A stretch of DNA of 64,000 nt from Arthrobacter endolithicus (GTDB taxonomy: Bacteria > Actinomycetota > Actinomycetes > Actinomycetales > Micrococcaceae), in NCBI RefSeq assembly GCF_026627425.1, contig NZ_JAPNLH010000005.1:1-64000 (forward strand). The letters are read 5' to 3'. Below the pieces are notes generated by a model, which ran no database searches, was not told the DNA's origin, and worked only from the letters and a program-made list of their open reading frames with translations. A program made the translations under genes and the position numbers. Below, piece after piece: positions 1 through 7,941 of this stretch. The first letter of the stretch is position 1; every line of letters starts with the position of its first letter.

Positions 1-224
1 GAGTGGGACCGCCGGCAAACCCGACATCCCCAGATACCTGAAGGACCAGGCGTGCTCCGCCCCGACCCCCCCTGGTGTGATGCCAGTCACCTACCCGGCG
101 TCCCACTGCAAAACTACGCCACCTAATCCAGTAAGTCGAGTACTTTTAAAAATAAATACTTCTTTACTGGAGTTATTTTCAGTACAGCCAGTCGAGCCTC
201 TGACCTCCTGTAGTCGGCCTTGGT

Positions 225-720
225 ATGTCACGAACTGGGCGCCCGAAGATCGACTTGCCCCGACCGATGAGGAGCGCGGGCTGCCGGTCGGGTCGGCTCG
301 GCTCGGAGGGCGAAGTCGTCGCAGGCGTTGTCGATGGGCTCACGGATCTTGCTCGGCTGTAATGAGGGTTTGAATAACACGGCAGTTGCCGAATGTGTGG
401 GCTGCCTACGAACACCGTGGGCAACAGGCTGGCGAAATTCCTCCGAGATCGTCTCGACGGTCTGGTTGACGAACCGCGACCAGGGCGCCCACCGACCATG
501 ACGGCCGACCAGGTTGAAGACGTCGTGGTCGCGACTATAGAGTCAACGCCGAAGAACGGGATCGGTAATGGTCAATGATGGCCAAGCGTTCGGGCTTATC
601 CAAATCCACCATCGGGCGGATCTGCAGGAAGTTCGAGACGAAACAGCACCGGGAGGACGGGGTCAAGCTCTCCAATGATCCGCAACTCGTCGATAAGGTC
701 TGCAACGGGCCTGCGGACTG
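225..720 (+). pseudogene. Degenerate IS630-family transposase
   Basis: Decayed transposase. In successive frames one can read GRPKIDL near 230, then RLDGLVDEPRPGRPP at about 455-500 and KSTIGRI near 600, in the order expected of the helix-turn-helix and linker of actinobacterial IS630 transposases. The frame is broken by several stops (for example around 370-380 and 575), and the DDE catalytic core that should follow after about 720 is gone, because the text switches to tyrosine-recombinase-like sequence. The IS630 assignment rests on remembered family sequence; inverted repeats were not found by eye. Not functional. Confidence 0.7.
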
Positions 721-745
721 AGAGTGGCTGAACTCCTGGACCTAA

Positions 746-905
746 AATTGGACCGGCGTCACCCTCCAAGCCCTTATGAACCTGTTAGGTCACATCTCGG
801 TCGAGAAGAGCCTACGCAACACATCCCTCTTTAATTTCACCGTGCGCACCGAATACGAACGAGTACATCGCCGAAACGCGCCCGGACTCGGAGACGAACC
901 TGGCC
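746..905 (+). pseudogene. C-terminal remnant of a tyrosine recombinase
   Basis: One frame reads GVTLQALMNLLGHISVEKS followed by TVRTEYERVH. This resembles the C-terminal box of a transposon-type tyrosine recombinase, where the family usually shows GVSLQALMxLLGHVSAEMSLRY and then VRAEYERAL. The catalytic LLGH segment is recognisable, but the Tyr-containing stretch has become SLRNTSLFNF, so the nucleophile is apparently lost. Nothing upstream belongs to it; the preceding sequence is IS630-like. A small fragment fused by decay into its neighbours. Confidence 0.6.
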
Positions 906-1000
906 CTGAAAGTCCTCCGGCTGATCACACTGGTCACACCACACTGACCCGGCAACGATTAGCCGGTATGGCGAATTGCACCCGGTTATTAGCCGATTAA

Positions 1001-1174
1001 TGCTGGGACAATGACGCGGCAGAGAATTCCTTCTCACACCCGAAGACCGACTTCTACCACCACTTCAGCTTCGCCAACCCGCTTGAGGCCAGCACCGACG
1101 TCATGAACTACATCGAAGGCTGGTACTGCCGCCAACGACGGCCGTACCCAACCACCAAGCCCCCAACCCCGTAG
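1001..1174 (+). pseudogene. C-terminal remnant of an IS3-family transposase (OrfB)
   Basis: The frame encodes CWDNDAAENSF, then KTDFYHHFSF, and later YIEGWYCRQRR. This is the end of the rve/DDE domain of IS3-family OrfB proteins (family pattern CWDNAxAESFFxxLKxE with the catalytic Glu, then YIExxYNRRR). A TAA stop sits immediately upstream at 998-1000 in the same frame, and the N-terminal two thirds are missing. The remnant ends at TAG 1172. About 155 bases between it and the next gene show nothing recognisable. Confidence 0.75.
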
Positions 1175-1331
1175 CCGCTTAACGAAAAATCAACGACGAA
1201 ACTGTCTCGAGAACTTGAAGTGAGCAGTTTCGAAGCCCTCCGGCATCATGGTCACCAACGCGCAATTGCTGCGCGAGCTGATCATCATCCCTCGATGGTT
1301 CCTTCCTGAGGACCGGATGACCCGTCGGCCC

Positions 1332-2321
1332 CTATCCCGCCGTCTCGAACACAATCTCCGGCGCAGCGTCCGGTGTCATATCGGGGTGAGCTGCCCACCA
1401 CGCGGCACAGGCAGCACGCCAACTGTTAAGGTCGTTTTCACGGCCGCTGACGCTCACCGTCGATCCCGATACGCGAGCCACTGCGGCGTCACAGAAGTAG
1501 GCTCCGTCGTCGGCCGTGATCGCCGGGTACTCCTCGTAAAGTTCGCGCAGGGAACGGATCAAATAGTTCGGACGCTCTTCCACCCGCGCACCCAGCGCTG
1601 TTTGGACCGAGTCCACTCCCGTGAGGACGAGGACTGTGGCCATGCCCGCGCGATTTCCCCCCAGGATGTCGGTGTCCAGTCGGTCGCCGACGACGAGGGC
1701 GCGCACGACGCCGGAGTGGCGCGCAGCTGTCCGGAAGAGGGCTGCTTCTGGTTTTCCTGCGACCAGAGGCGACTTGCCGGTGGCAGCGGCAACCGCGGCC
1801 ACCAGTGACCCGTTGCCGGGAGCGAATCCCCGCTCCTGCGGAAGGGTCATGTCCATGTTAGTCGCTATCCAAGTGGCACCCGCTGTGATCGCGTAGGCGG
1901 CCTCCGCGAGATCCTTCCAGCCAAGGGAGGGGGAAAACCCCTGAATGACAGCGTCTGGCCGATCATCCGATGTGGGCACAACGACGAGTCCCTGCTCCCT
2001 GACGGAGTCCGCGAGGAACTTACCGCCGACGACGAGCACCGACGCGCCTGCGGCAACCTCGCCAGCCAGCAGCTCTGCACCGGCCAGCGCAGATCCGAAG
2101 ACTTGCTCAGCGGTGGCAGGTGCCCCTAATTCCCGCAGATGCGTGGCAACCTCCTCGGGTGAGCGTGACGCGTTGTTGGTCACGTATGCCAGGCTCTTAC
2201 CCTCTCCTGCGAGCTGATCTAGTGCTTCGACGGCGCCGTCGATCACCCGCGGTCCGGTATACACGACGCCGTCGAGGTCCGCGAGCAATCCGTCAAAGCC
2301 GTCAATTAGCCGTTTGGTCAT
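1332..2321 (-). CDS. HAD-IIA family hydrolase (NagD-like sugar-phosphate or 4-nitrophenylphosphatase type)
   Basis: A 329-residue cytosolic phosphatase of the HAD superfamily, class IIA. Motif I is DLDGVVYTG near residue 16 (Asp nucleophile and acid/base Asp), motif II is the Thr of YVTNNAS, the Lys is in GKPEAALF, and motif III is VVGDRLDTDILGG, which binds Mg2+. The order and a C2-type cap between motifs II and III fit NagD/phosphoglycolate phosphatase-like proteins. About 60 C-terminal residues extend past the core. It is the only intact gene in the first 4.8 kb, flanked by transposon debris. The substrate cannot be read from sequence. Confidence 0.9.
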   Translation of the reverse strand: MTKRLIDGFDGLLADLDGVVYTGPRVIDGAVEALDQLAGEGKSLAYVTNNASRSPEEVATHLRELGAPATAEQVFGSALAGAELLAGEVAAGASVLVVGGKFLADSVREQGLVVVPTSDDRPDAVIQGFSPSLGWKDLAEAAYAITAGATWIATNMDMTLPQERGFAPGNGSLVAAVAAATGKSPLVAGKPEAALFRTAARHSGVVRALVVGDRLDTDILGGNRAGMATVLVLTGVDSVQTALGARVEERPNYLIRSLRELYEEYPAITADDGAYFCDAAVARVSGSTVSVSGRENDLNSWRAACAAWWAAHPDMTPDAAPEIVFETAG

Positions 2322-2445
2322 CGATACCTCACCCTTGTTGGTTTTGCTGTTCGGCTTGCGCTCTCGTTTGGGGCCGTTCCCTCGTAAGAACCAGGAGGAT
2401 ACGACTCAACCCCTCCGCTGGTTTTTGCTGCTTCAGTGTGCCGGA

Positions 2446-2721
2446 TCAGTCGAATGATACGCCAGCGTCGACGACCCGAGCCGCGAGGCCCTCCTCGGCT
2501 GAAGCCACCTAGACTCGGGGGCCGGAGTTCTTCTTGTTATCGACCTCCCCGTCGACCTTCAGGAAGCCGTCGTAATACCTGAACACGTTGTCAACCATCG
2601 GACGGGCGAACGGATACAGGATGTCCGTGTGAATGTTGGTCTTGATGTCACCCTAAAACACCGCGTCAGCGATCTCCTAATCGGAAGAACCGGCGGTGTC
2701 ATTCCCTCGAAGCAACAAGTT
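2446..2721 (-). pseudogene. fba: Decayed C-terminal fragment of class II fructose-bisphosphate aldolase
   Basis: Reading the minus strand gives EIADAVF, stop, GDIKTNIHTDILY, PFARPMVDNVFRYYDG and FLKVDGEVDNKK, then SAEEGLAARVVDA. This follows the family C-terminus closely (EIADAVxYGVxKMNxDTDTQYAFTRP, then MFxNYDGVLKVDGEVGxKK). The conserved NxDTD active-site segment has become NIHTD. In-frame stops occur inside the homology and no N-terminal half is present; it abuts the IS30 copy. A glycolytic gene remnant among mobile debris suggests a duplicate dragged here by rearrangement. No intact fba lies in the window. Confidence 0.85.
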
Positions 2722-2742
2722 CGTTGAATAGAGGAGCTGCTG

Positions 2743-3760
2743 GTGGGGCGTAGGCCGTTACCGTTTTCGGATCGGGCGGACATCGCCGTAGGCAGCCTTG
2801 GTGGGCGAACGGATCGGCAGATCGCGGCTGATCTTGGTCGGGATCACACGATCATCTGGCGGGAACGCCGGCGGAATTCGACGAAGACCGGCGGTTACCG
2901 GCCGGTGAGTGCTGACTGCGCCGCGGAGCGGAAACGCCGACGCCCGCAAGCACGGAAAACTGGACACGGATCCGGTCCTCGGCGTACGGATGAAGGCGGA
3001 TCTGGCCAGGTCAAGGACACCGCTGCAGATTGCCGGTCGTTTGCGTTTGGAAGCCACAGACACCAGCGGTGAGACCATGACGAAATCACCCGAGGCCGAG
3101 GGGCGGACCGTCTCCCACGAGACGATCTACCGGCGGATTTATGCCCTGCCCAAGGGCGAGCTGGCGACCTCCGGAATCCTGCTCCGGTCCAAGAGAACTA
3201 GGAGTAAATCCCGCAGGCCCCTCGGTGAGCGGACAGGTGGGCGGATCATCGGGATGGTCAGCATTGATGACCGTCCCGAGGAAGCAGCTGATCGTCGTGT
3301 GCCTGGAGCGTGGGAAGGGGACCTGGTGGTCGGCAAGGGATGCAAAAGTGCTATCGCGACGCTGGTTGAGCGGCACAGTAGGTTCCTGATCATGTTGGGC
3401 CTGCCCGAGGGCAAGAAGGCTACCGGTCTGGCCGATGTCCTCATCGGTCAAGTGAATAACCTGCCGGCGCTGATGCGTGGTTCCTTGACCTGGGACCAGG
3501 GCACGGAGATGGCCCCTGACCTTCCCGTGTACTTCGCCCACCTCAACCCCCACTCACCGTGGGAGCGACCATCCAATGAAAACACCAACGGGCTCATCCG
3601 GGAGTACCTCCCCACAGGCATTGAACTCACCAGCCACCAGCCCTACCTAGACTCCATCGCCGATGAGCTCAACGACAGACCCCGCGCCGTCCTGGGATTC
3701 CTGACACCACGAGAAGTATTCACCAAACTACTCAACGACAATTTTGCTAAGACGGCTTGA
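2743..3760 (+). pseudogene. IS30-family transposase, frameshifted
   Basis: DDE transposase of the IS30 family. The N-terminal helix-turn-helix (GGRTDRQIAADLGRDHTII) begins at GTG 2743, behind the purine-rich GAGGAG at 2731. The frame must shift by one base at the AAAA run near 2957 to continue as KLDTDPVLGVRMKADLA, MVSIDDRPEEA, WEGDLVVGKG (first Asp), LTWDQGTEM (second Asp), WERPSNENTNGLIREYLP (Glu) and a normal C-terminus. The segment between DQGTEM and NPHSPW looks altered. Everything else is well preserved, so inactivation seems recent, unless the AAAA slip is used. Possible terminal repeats: TCGTTGAAT near 2722 and ATTCAACGT near 3786. Confidence 0.85.
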
Positions 3761-3786
3761 CACCGCCCAGTACAGACAAGGCCCCA

Positions 3787-3918
3787 TTCAACGTTGGCCA
3801 CAGCGTCTACCAGTGGCGCTTCAAGCACGTCGCCGCCACCGTCCACACGATCGGCCAGCACTTGCGGATCAACCGCGCAGACCTCGATGCTTGGCTCAGT
3901 GCTAGGGAGGAACACTGA
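3787..3918 (+). pseudogene. Excisionase-like helix-turn-helix fragment
   Basis: A 43-codon stretch starting without an initiation codon and ending at TGA 3916. It reads FNVGHSVYQWRFKHV and then LRINRADLDAWLSAREEH. The ending matches the MerR/excisionase-type DNA-binding domain (family: VYRWxxEGxLPxxRxGxxLRIxRxDLDAWL). It immediately precedes the tyrosine-recombinase remnant, the arrangement of a small integrative element (xis then int). Truncated at its 5' side by the IS30 copy. Confidence 0.6.
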
Positions 3919-3939
3919 TGCAACATGCACACCTGGGTC

Positions 3940-4540
3940 AAAGCATGGCAAAACAGTCCTGACCACGAAGGCCGCCCCCCGGGCCACCGACCTGCTCGAA
4001 GCCGTCGACGTCTTCTTGTCGACCGGTGCCAGGATTGGCCAAGTGATTGCCCTACGTTGGGAAGATGTGGATCTGGATACAGAGCACCCGTCCTTGACCA
4101 TCAGTGGAACCGTGCCCCGTTACAAAGGGTAGCCGCTGTTCCGGCAGGATTACACCAAGACAGCGGCCGGATACCGCACTGTGGCGCTCCCCCGCTTCGT
4201 CGTGGAGACCCTCAAACGCATGTGGGCCGAACGCCAACTTGGCCCGAGGACTTCCTGTTCCCCTCGGCTGCCGGGACGGTGCGCAGCCCCAACAACTTCC
4301 GCCGCCAAAGGAGTGACGCGAGGGAAGGCTCAGGCTACGAATGGGTCACTCCGCACGTTTTCCGCAAGACCGTGGCCACCATCATCGACCGGGAATACAG
4401 TTCCAAGGACGCCGCATGTTAAATGGGCCACTCCGGCAGCGCCATCACGGAGAAGCACTACATCGAAAAAAGCGGCCATGGCGCCGGACCTGACCAAGGC
4501 GCTGGAAAAGTTGCCACTGTTCGTCCACCCGCGGTGCCCC
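3940..4540 (+). pseudogene. Degenerate phage-type tyrosine recombinase (integrase)
   Basis: Pieces of one integrase catalytic domain are spread over two frames. They are LLEAVDVFLSTGARIGQVIALRWEDVDLD (first catalytic Arg), a TAG at 4130, FRQDYTKTAAGYRTVALPRFVVETLK, a shift near 4240, DFLFPSAAGTVRSPNN, WVTPHVFRKTVATIIDRE (the His-x-x-Arg box), a TAA at 4420, GHSGSAITEKHYIEK (the nucleophile Tyr), then a shift in an A-run before MAPDLTKALEKL. The catalytic residues R, H-R, H and Y are still legible, so the decay is by stops and indels. It lies 3' of the tRNA-Ala gene, as expected for an element integrated into that tRNA. Confidence 0.8.
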
Positions 4541-4659
4541 TCAGCATCACAGCACCGCCATCCATTCCTGGGCTCGGGCTCTAAAGATGGTGCCAGAAAG
4601 GGCTCTCCGCCCCGAAACCTCCATGACTACCTTTGCAGGGACCTGGGCCAAGGCGCCAA

Positions 4660-4698
4660 TTGCGCAGCAAGCTGCTGCGCAAGAATCGTTTTTGGTGC
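4660..4698 (+). terminator. Rho-independent-type hairpin after the integrase remnant
   Basis: TTGCGCAGCA at 4660-4669 and TGCTGCGCAA at 4673-4682 form perfect 10-bp arms around a 3-base centre, followed by GAATCGTTTTTGG on the plus strand. This is the expected shape for ending plus-strand transcription from the integrase remnant. The rest of 4541-4844 shows no coding signal. Confidence 0.6.
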
Positions 4699-4844
4699 CT
4701 CCAACGCCACGATTCCATGACCAAACGAATCCCAAAATCCAAGCGTGTCTTTTGCCCAAAGCGCGTCGTTCCGTGTGGTGAGGGCATTTTTACCCAAACA
4801 AAAGGCCCTCCAACCCGGCGTTTCCGCTGGTCAGAGAGCTTTCG

Positions 4845-4920
4845 TGGTGGAGCTAAGGAGATTCGAACTCCTGACCTCTTCGATGCGAACGAAGCGCGCT
4901 ACCAACTGCGCCATAGCCCC
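4845..4920 (-). tRNA. tRNA-Ala (anticodon CGC)
   Basis: The minus strand folds as a complete 76-nt tRNA including an encoded CCA: acceptor GGGGCTA paired with TAGCTCC, discriminator A and CCA at 4847-4845. The anticodon stem CTTCG/CGAAG encloses loop TTCGCAT (anticodon CGC, reading GCG alanine codons), and the T-arm carries GTTCGAATC. The integrase remnant lies just beyond its 3' end, consistent with use as an attachment site. No second copy of the tRNA 3' end was found nearby by eye. Confidence 0.95.
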
Positions 4921-5103
4921 GCGATGGCAACGCCATCGACTCACCTAGAATATCGCCCCTCCCCCGGACTTTCCAAACGCCGCTTCACGAGCAACCATCC
5001 ATGCGCCCCGCCACAGACAAAACCACGGTCCGCGGAGAAGATCACCCTACGCAGCGCTCGCCCCGCAACGGCCAGCCAAGGAGCTCCGCAACCGCCAGCC
5101 CCA

Positions 5104-5904
5104 TCAGTCCGCAAGGGACTCGAGCCATTGGCTAAAGGTAATGGTGCCGTACGTGTTCTCGGGCACCAGGTTGCCACCTTCACGGAGGAAGCGGCCCAGG
5201 CTACCGGGCAGCGGCAGCGGCGTGGTCATGCCCTTGCGGCCGGTGGCGGTTTTCCATTGCCCGACGAGCTGTCGCATGGTGAGGACTTCGGGGCCGCCAA
5301 TGATTCTGGTGCTGTGCAGCGCTGCACTGCCAACGCCTTCTTCCATGGCGGCGTCGACCAGCGCACCGGCTACGTCTGCGGTGGCGATCGGTTGGAAGGA
5401 GACGCCGCGGATGACGGGGACGAGCCCGTAGCGGGCCCCTGAGCTGAAGATGCCGGCGACGAGGTCGTGGAACTGGGTTGCCGCGATGACGGCGGTGGGC
5501 ACGGTGGCGCGCTGGTACTGCCGGGCGCGGGCGGCCTGGACTTTGTAGTAGCCGTAGTCGGCCTGCCCGGCGTTGGCGATGCTCAGCAGGACGGCCCGGC
5601 GGACGCCGGCTGTGGCGGCTGCACGGAGCAGCCGGCCGCTGGTGGCGGGGAGCACTTTGAGCGCTGCGCCGGATTTGGCATCCAGAGTTTCGATCAGCAG
5701 GTCGGCGCCGTCCAACGCTTCGGGGAGTCCCTGTCCGGAGGCGACGTCGGCGGTGATGTAGTCGGCGCCGGGGATGCGTTTGGGGCTCTCTGGCGCGGGG
5801 CGGCGACGGCTGATGGAGCGGACCTCTAAGCCGCGTCGAAGTGCCTCGGCCACCACCATGCGTCCGGCCGTTCCGGTTCCGCCCACCACCGCAATTGTTG
5901 CCAT
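5104..5904 (-). CDS. NAD(P)-binding SDR / NmrA-like family protein
   Basis: A 266-residue atypical short-chain dehydrogenase. The Rossmann dinucleotide motif GGTGTAG is at residues 8-14, followed by a basic patch after the second strand (SISRRRP), which favours NADP(H). ADYITADV and the domain order fit NAD(P)H-binding/NmrA-like proteins that resemble NAD-dependent epimerases. A canonical YxxxK is replaced by the region around DYGYYKVQAAR. Single gene between the tRNA and sepX. The substrate is unknown; related actinobacterial proteins are annotated as SDR oxidoreductases. Confidence 0.85.
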   Translation of the reverse strand: MATIAVVGGTGTAGRMVVAEALRRGLEVRSISRRRPAPESPKRIPGADYITADVASGQGLPEALDGADLLIETLDAKSGAALKVLPATSGRLLRAAATAGVRRAVLLSIANAGQADYGYYKVQAARARQYQRATVPTAVIAATQFHDLVAGIFSSGARYGLVPVIRGVSFQPIATADVAGALVDAAMEEGVGSAALHSTRIIGGPEVLTMRQLVGQWKTATGRKGMTTPLPLPGSLGRFLREGGNLVPENTYGTITFSQWLESLAD

Positions 5905-6017
5905 TTGAGCAGACTATCCGGCTCCGCCGGTCATGGGAACTCCGGGCAGGACAGATCTTCCGTTACACCGGGAAAACGCGGGCGCGGCGCTGGCAGGCGT
6001 GGCCGCGGCGGGGTCGG

Positions 6018-7184
6018 TCAGGCGCGGCGGCGCTGGAGGACGTCGTCGAGGTTGCTCAGGCCGTGCACGGGCTTGGTCTTATCCGGCACGACGGCGGCAA
6101 CGGTGCCTTCCGTGGAGGTGACGGACGGTGATGCACTTACCTGCACTGTGCCAGCTGAAACGGTGCTCGCTGCTGCGGCCGCCTCGGTGACCTTGATGGA
6201 GGCCTTTGCTGCGGCCTTTGGTGCGGCGGGGAGTTCCAGCGGGGCGGGCGCGGGGCGGTCCGCCCGCGGAGCCTGAACGTAGGCAGGCTTGGGAACTTCC
6301 ACCGGCTGCCAGGGCTCGGGCTCCGCGACCGTGCGGGTGTGCGCGACCTCGGCGTCGGCGGCGCCGCGGGCGGCAACCTCCAGGGCCGCACGGCGAAGCT
6401 CGGTGGCGGTCAGCGGTATCCTGGCCGTCGCTTCCTGGCTCTGCTTTGCGGCGTCGGCTGCATCAAAATCGGCGGAGTTGAAGACGGCGACGGCGGCACG
6501 GCCGACGACGGGCCGGCCTGCGGCAGGCGCGGTGCCACGGACCGGCGCGCTGCCGGCGCCGGTGCCACGGACCGGCGCGCTGGAGGAGCCCATAGCAGCG
6601 CGGAAGGCGGCCTCGACTTTACGTTTGCGGTCGCGGACGGCGAGGCTGCGGAGCAGCGCCAGGGACGCGACGAAGATGATTGCGGCTGCCGCGGGGATCA
6701 GCCCCGAGGCCAGGCCCAATAGTGCGAGTCCGCCGCCGATGACCAGAGTCAGCAGGGCAAGCATGCCCAGCAGTGCCAGGGCGGTGCGGCCGTAGCGGAT
6801 TTTCAACCGGGCCGGCCGGGACGCGAGGCGGGCCGTGCTGCCCCCGGTTTTGCCGCCGTCGTCCTGAGTGCCGGCACCAGACCTCACGCCGATGGACGTC
6901 ACAGCAGCGGACGTCACTGCAGTGGACGTCACGCCACCGTTACGGACGTCGTGAGTCTTCGTCGTGTTCATCTGTTTCTCCTGCGTCGGCTGAGTTTCCA
7001 TGGCCATGAAAACATCTGGGCGAGGGGCCGGAGCAGCGTCAATGACGAGCACCTCCGGGAACGCGGCCGGACTGTCCGCCAACAGAATCGGCTTTTGTCT
7101 GCGCAGCACGTACGGACCAACCCACAGCAGCCAAAGGGCAACAGCGACGAGCAGAATCACTGAGGTATTAAGGGGTGCGTCCAC
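6018..7184 (-). CDS. sepX: SepX/GlpR-type divisome membrane protein
   Basis: A 388-residue protein with an N-terminal membrane anchor (residues 7-25, then VLRRQK) and a central hydrophobic pair (about 130-180). The long disordered tail is Ala/Pro-rich and ends in the conserved-looking GLSNLDDVLQRRRA. This topology and its place beside rimJ and galU match SepX of Streptomyces and GlpR of Corynebacterium, a membrane partner in FtsZ-ring organisation. Assignment is by topology, ending and synteny. Start is GTG 7184 without a clear ribosome site; TAAAGT a few bases upstream could be a -10 for a leaderless mRNA. The tail contains the short repeat APVRGTGAGSAPVRGT. Confidence 0.65.
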   Translation of the reverse strand: MDAPLNTSVILLVAVALWLLWVGPYVLRRQKPILLADSPAAFPEVLVIDAAPAPRPDVFMAMETQPTQEKQMNTTKTHDVRNGGVTSTAVTSAAVTSIGVRSGAGTQDDGGKTGGSTARLASRPARLKIRYGRTALALLGMLALLTLVIGGGLALLGLASGLIPAAAAIIFVASLALLRSLAVRDRKRKVEAAFRAAMGSSSAPVRGTGAGSAPVRGTAPAAGRPVVGRAAVAVFNSADFDAADAAKQSQEATARIPLTATELRRAALEVAARGAADAEVAHTRTVAEPEPWQPVEVPKPAYVQAPRADRPAPAPLELPAAPKAAAKASIKVTEAAAAASTVSAGTVQVSASPSVTSTEGTVAAVVPDKTKPVHGLSNLDDVLQRRRA

Positions 7185-7304
7185 GGTTCAACTTTAAGGG
7201 GGATTCGTGCCGGACCGGGCATTAGCGGGGGCGTGTCGCGGGGCGCGCTGTCTTTCAGCGGTTTTTCGGGCCCCGGCCGTCCCACCTTTTGGGCCGACCG
7301 GCGC

Positions 7305-7937
7305 CTACGCCCCCGATGCCCCGCCGCGCTCGCGGAGCCAGCGCGGCAGCAGCCCGTCGGGAACTTCCTCGGCCGTGAGGGCGAAGCTGCGGTGGTCCGC
7401 CCATTGTCCGTTGATGTGCAGGTACCTCGGCCGAAGCCCCTCATCGCGGAAACCGAGTTTCTCCACCACCCGCAGGCTGGGACCGTTCTCGGGCCGGACG
7501 TTAATCTCCATCCGGTGCAGACCCAGGTTCCGGAAGCAGTGGTCAGTGGCCATCGCAACGGCTGTTGGGGCAATCCCGCGGCCGGCACGGTCCTGGTCCA
7601 CCCAGTATCCCAGCGTGGCCATCATCGCCGATCCCCAGGAAATCGAGGAGACGGTCAGCTGTCCGATCAGCTGCGGTGCCGCAAGCCCTGGTTGACGTTC
7701 CGCGATGATGAACGGCAGTGCCGTTGCGGCCCTGGCTTGCTCGTTCAGGGCACGGACCATCCCTGCGAAGGTGGGCAGGTTAACGCCGGGGGACGGGCTG
7801 CTGGCCTCCCACCGGGCCAGCCAGTCGAAGTTCCGCCGGCGCACCTCGCTCCAGACTTTCTTATCCCGGTGCCGCACCGGCCGCAGGATGATGTCGCCGC
7901 ACTCGAGCGTCACCGGCCAGCTGGTATCCCCCCGCAT
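7305..7937 (-). CDS. rimJ: GNAT acetyltransferase, RimJ type
   Basis: A 210-residue GNAT acetyltransferase of the RimJ/RimL group, predicted to acetylate a protein N-terminus (RimJ acts on ribosomal protein S5 in E. coli; the actinobacterial target is not settled). The acetyl-CoA region is visible as YWVDQDRAGRGIAPTA, followed by NLGLHRMEINVRPENGPSLRV, a typical RimJ ending (NxxSxRVxEKLGF). The start at ATG 7937 lies only four bases after the galU stop, so both are co-transcribed. In most actinobacteria a glp/moeA-like gene separates them; here there is no room for one. Confidence 0.88.
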   Translation of the reverse strand: MRGDTSWPVTLECGDIILRPVRHRDKKVWSEVRRRNFDWLARWEASSPSPGVNLPTFAGMVRALNEQARAATALPFIIAERQPGLAAPQLIGQLTVSSISWGSAMMATLGYWVDQDRAGRGIAPTAVAMATDHCFRNLGLHRMEINVRPENGPSLRVVEKLGFRDEGLRPRYLHINGQWADHRSFALTAEEVPDGLLPRWLRERGGASGA

Positions 7938-7941
7938 GGGC

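Noticed and set aside
1-224. End of an upstream gene at the window edge
   Set aside because: Several short open frames exist, but none has recognisable family sequence, and the region is followed by IS debris.
4541-4844. Attachment-site duplicate of the tRNA-Ala 3' end
   Set aside because: No second copy of GGAGATTCGAACTCC or similar was seen in this gap by eye.
7185-7304. Small gene between rimJ and sepX
   Set aside because: The frames here are extensions of shadows; no start with a ribosome site and no homology.
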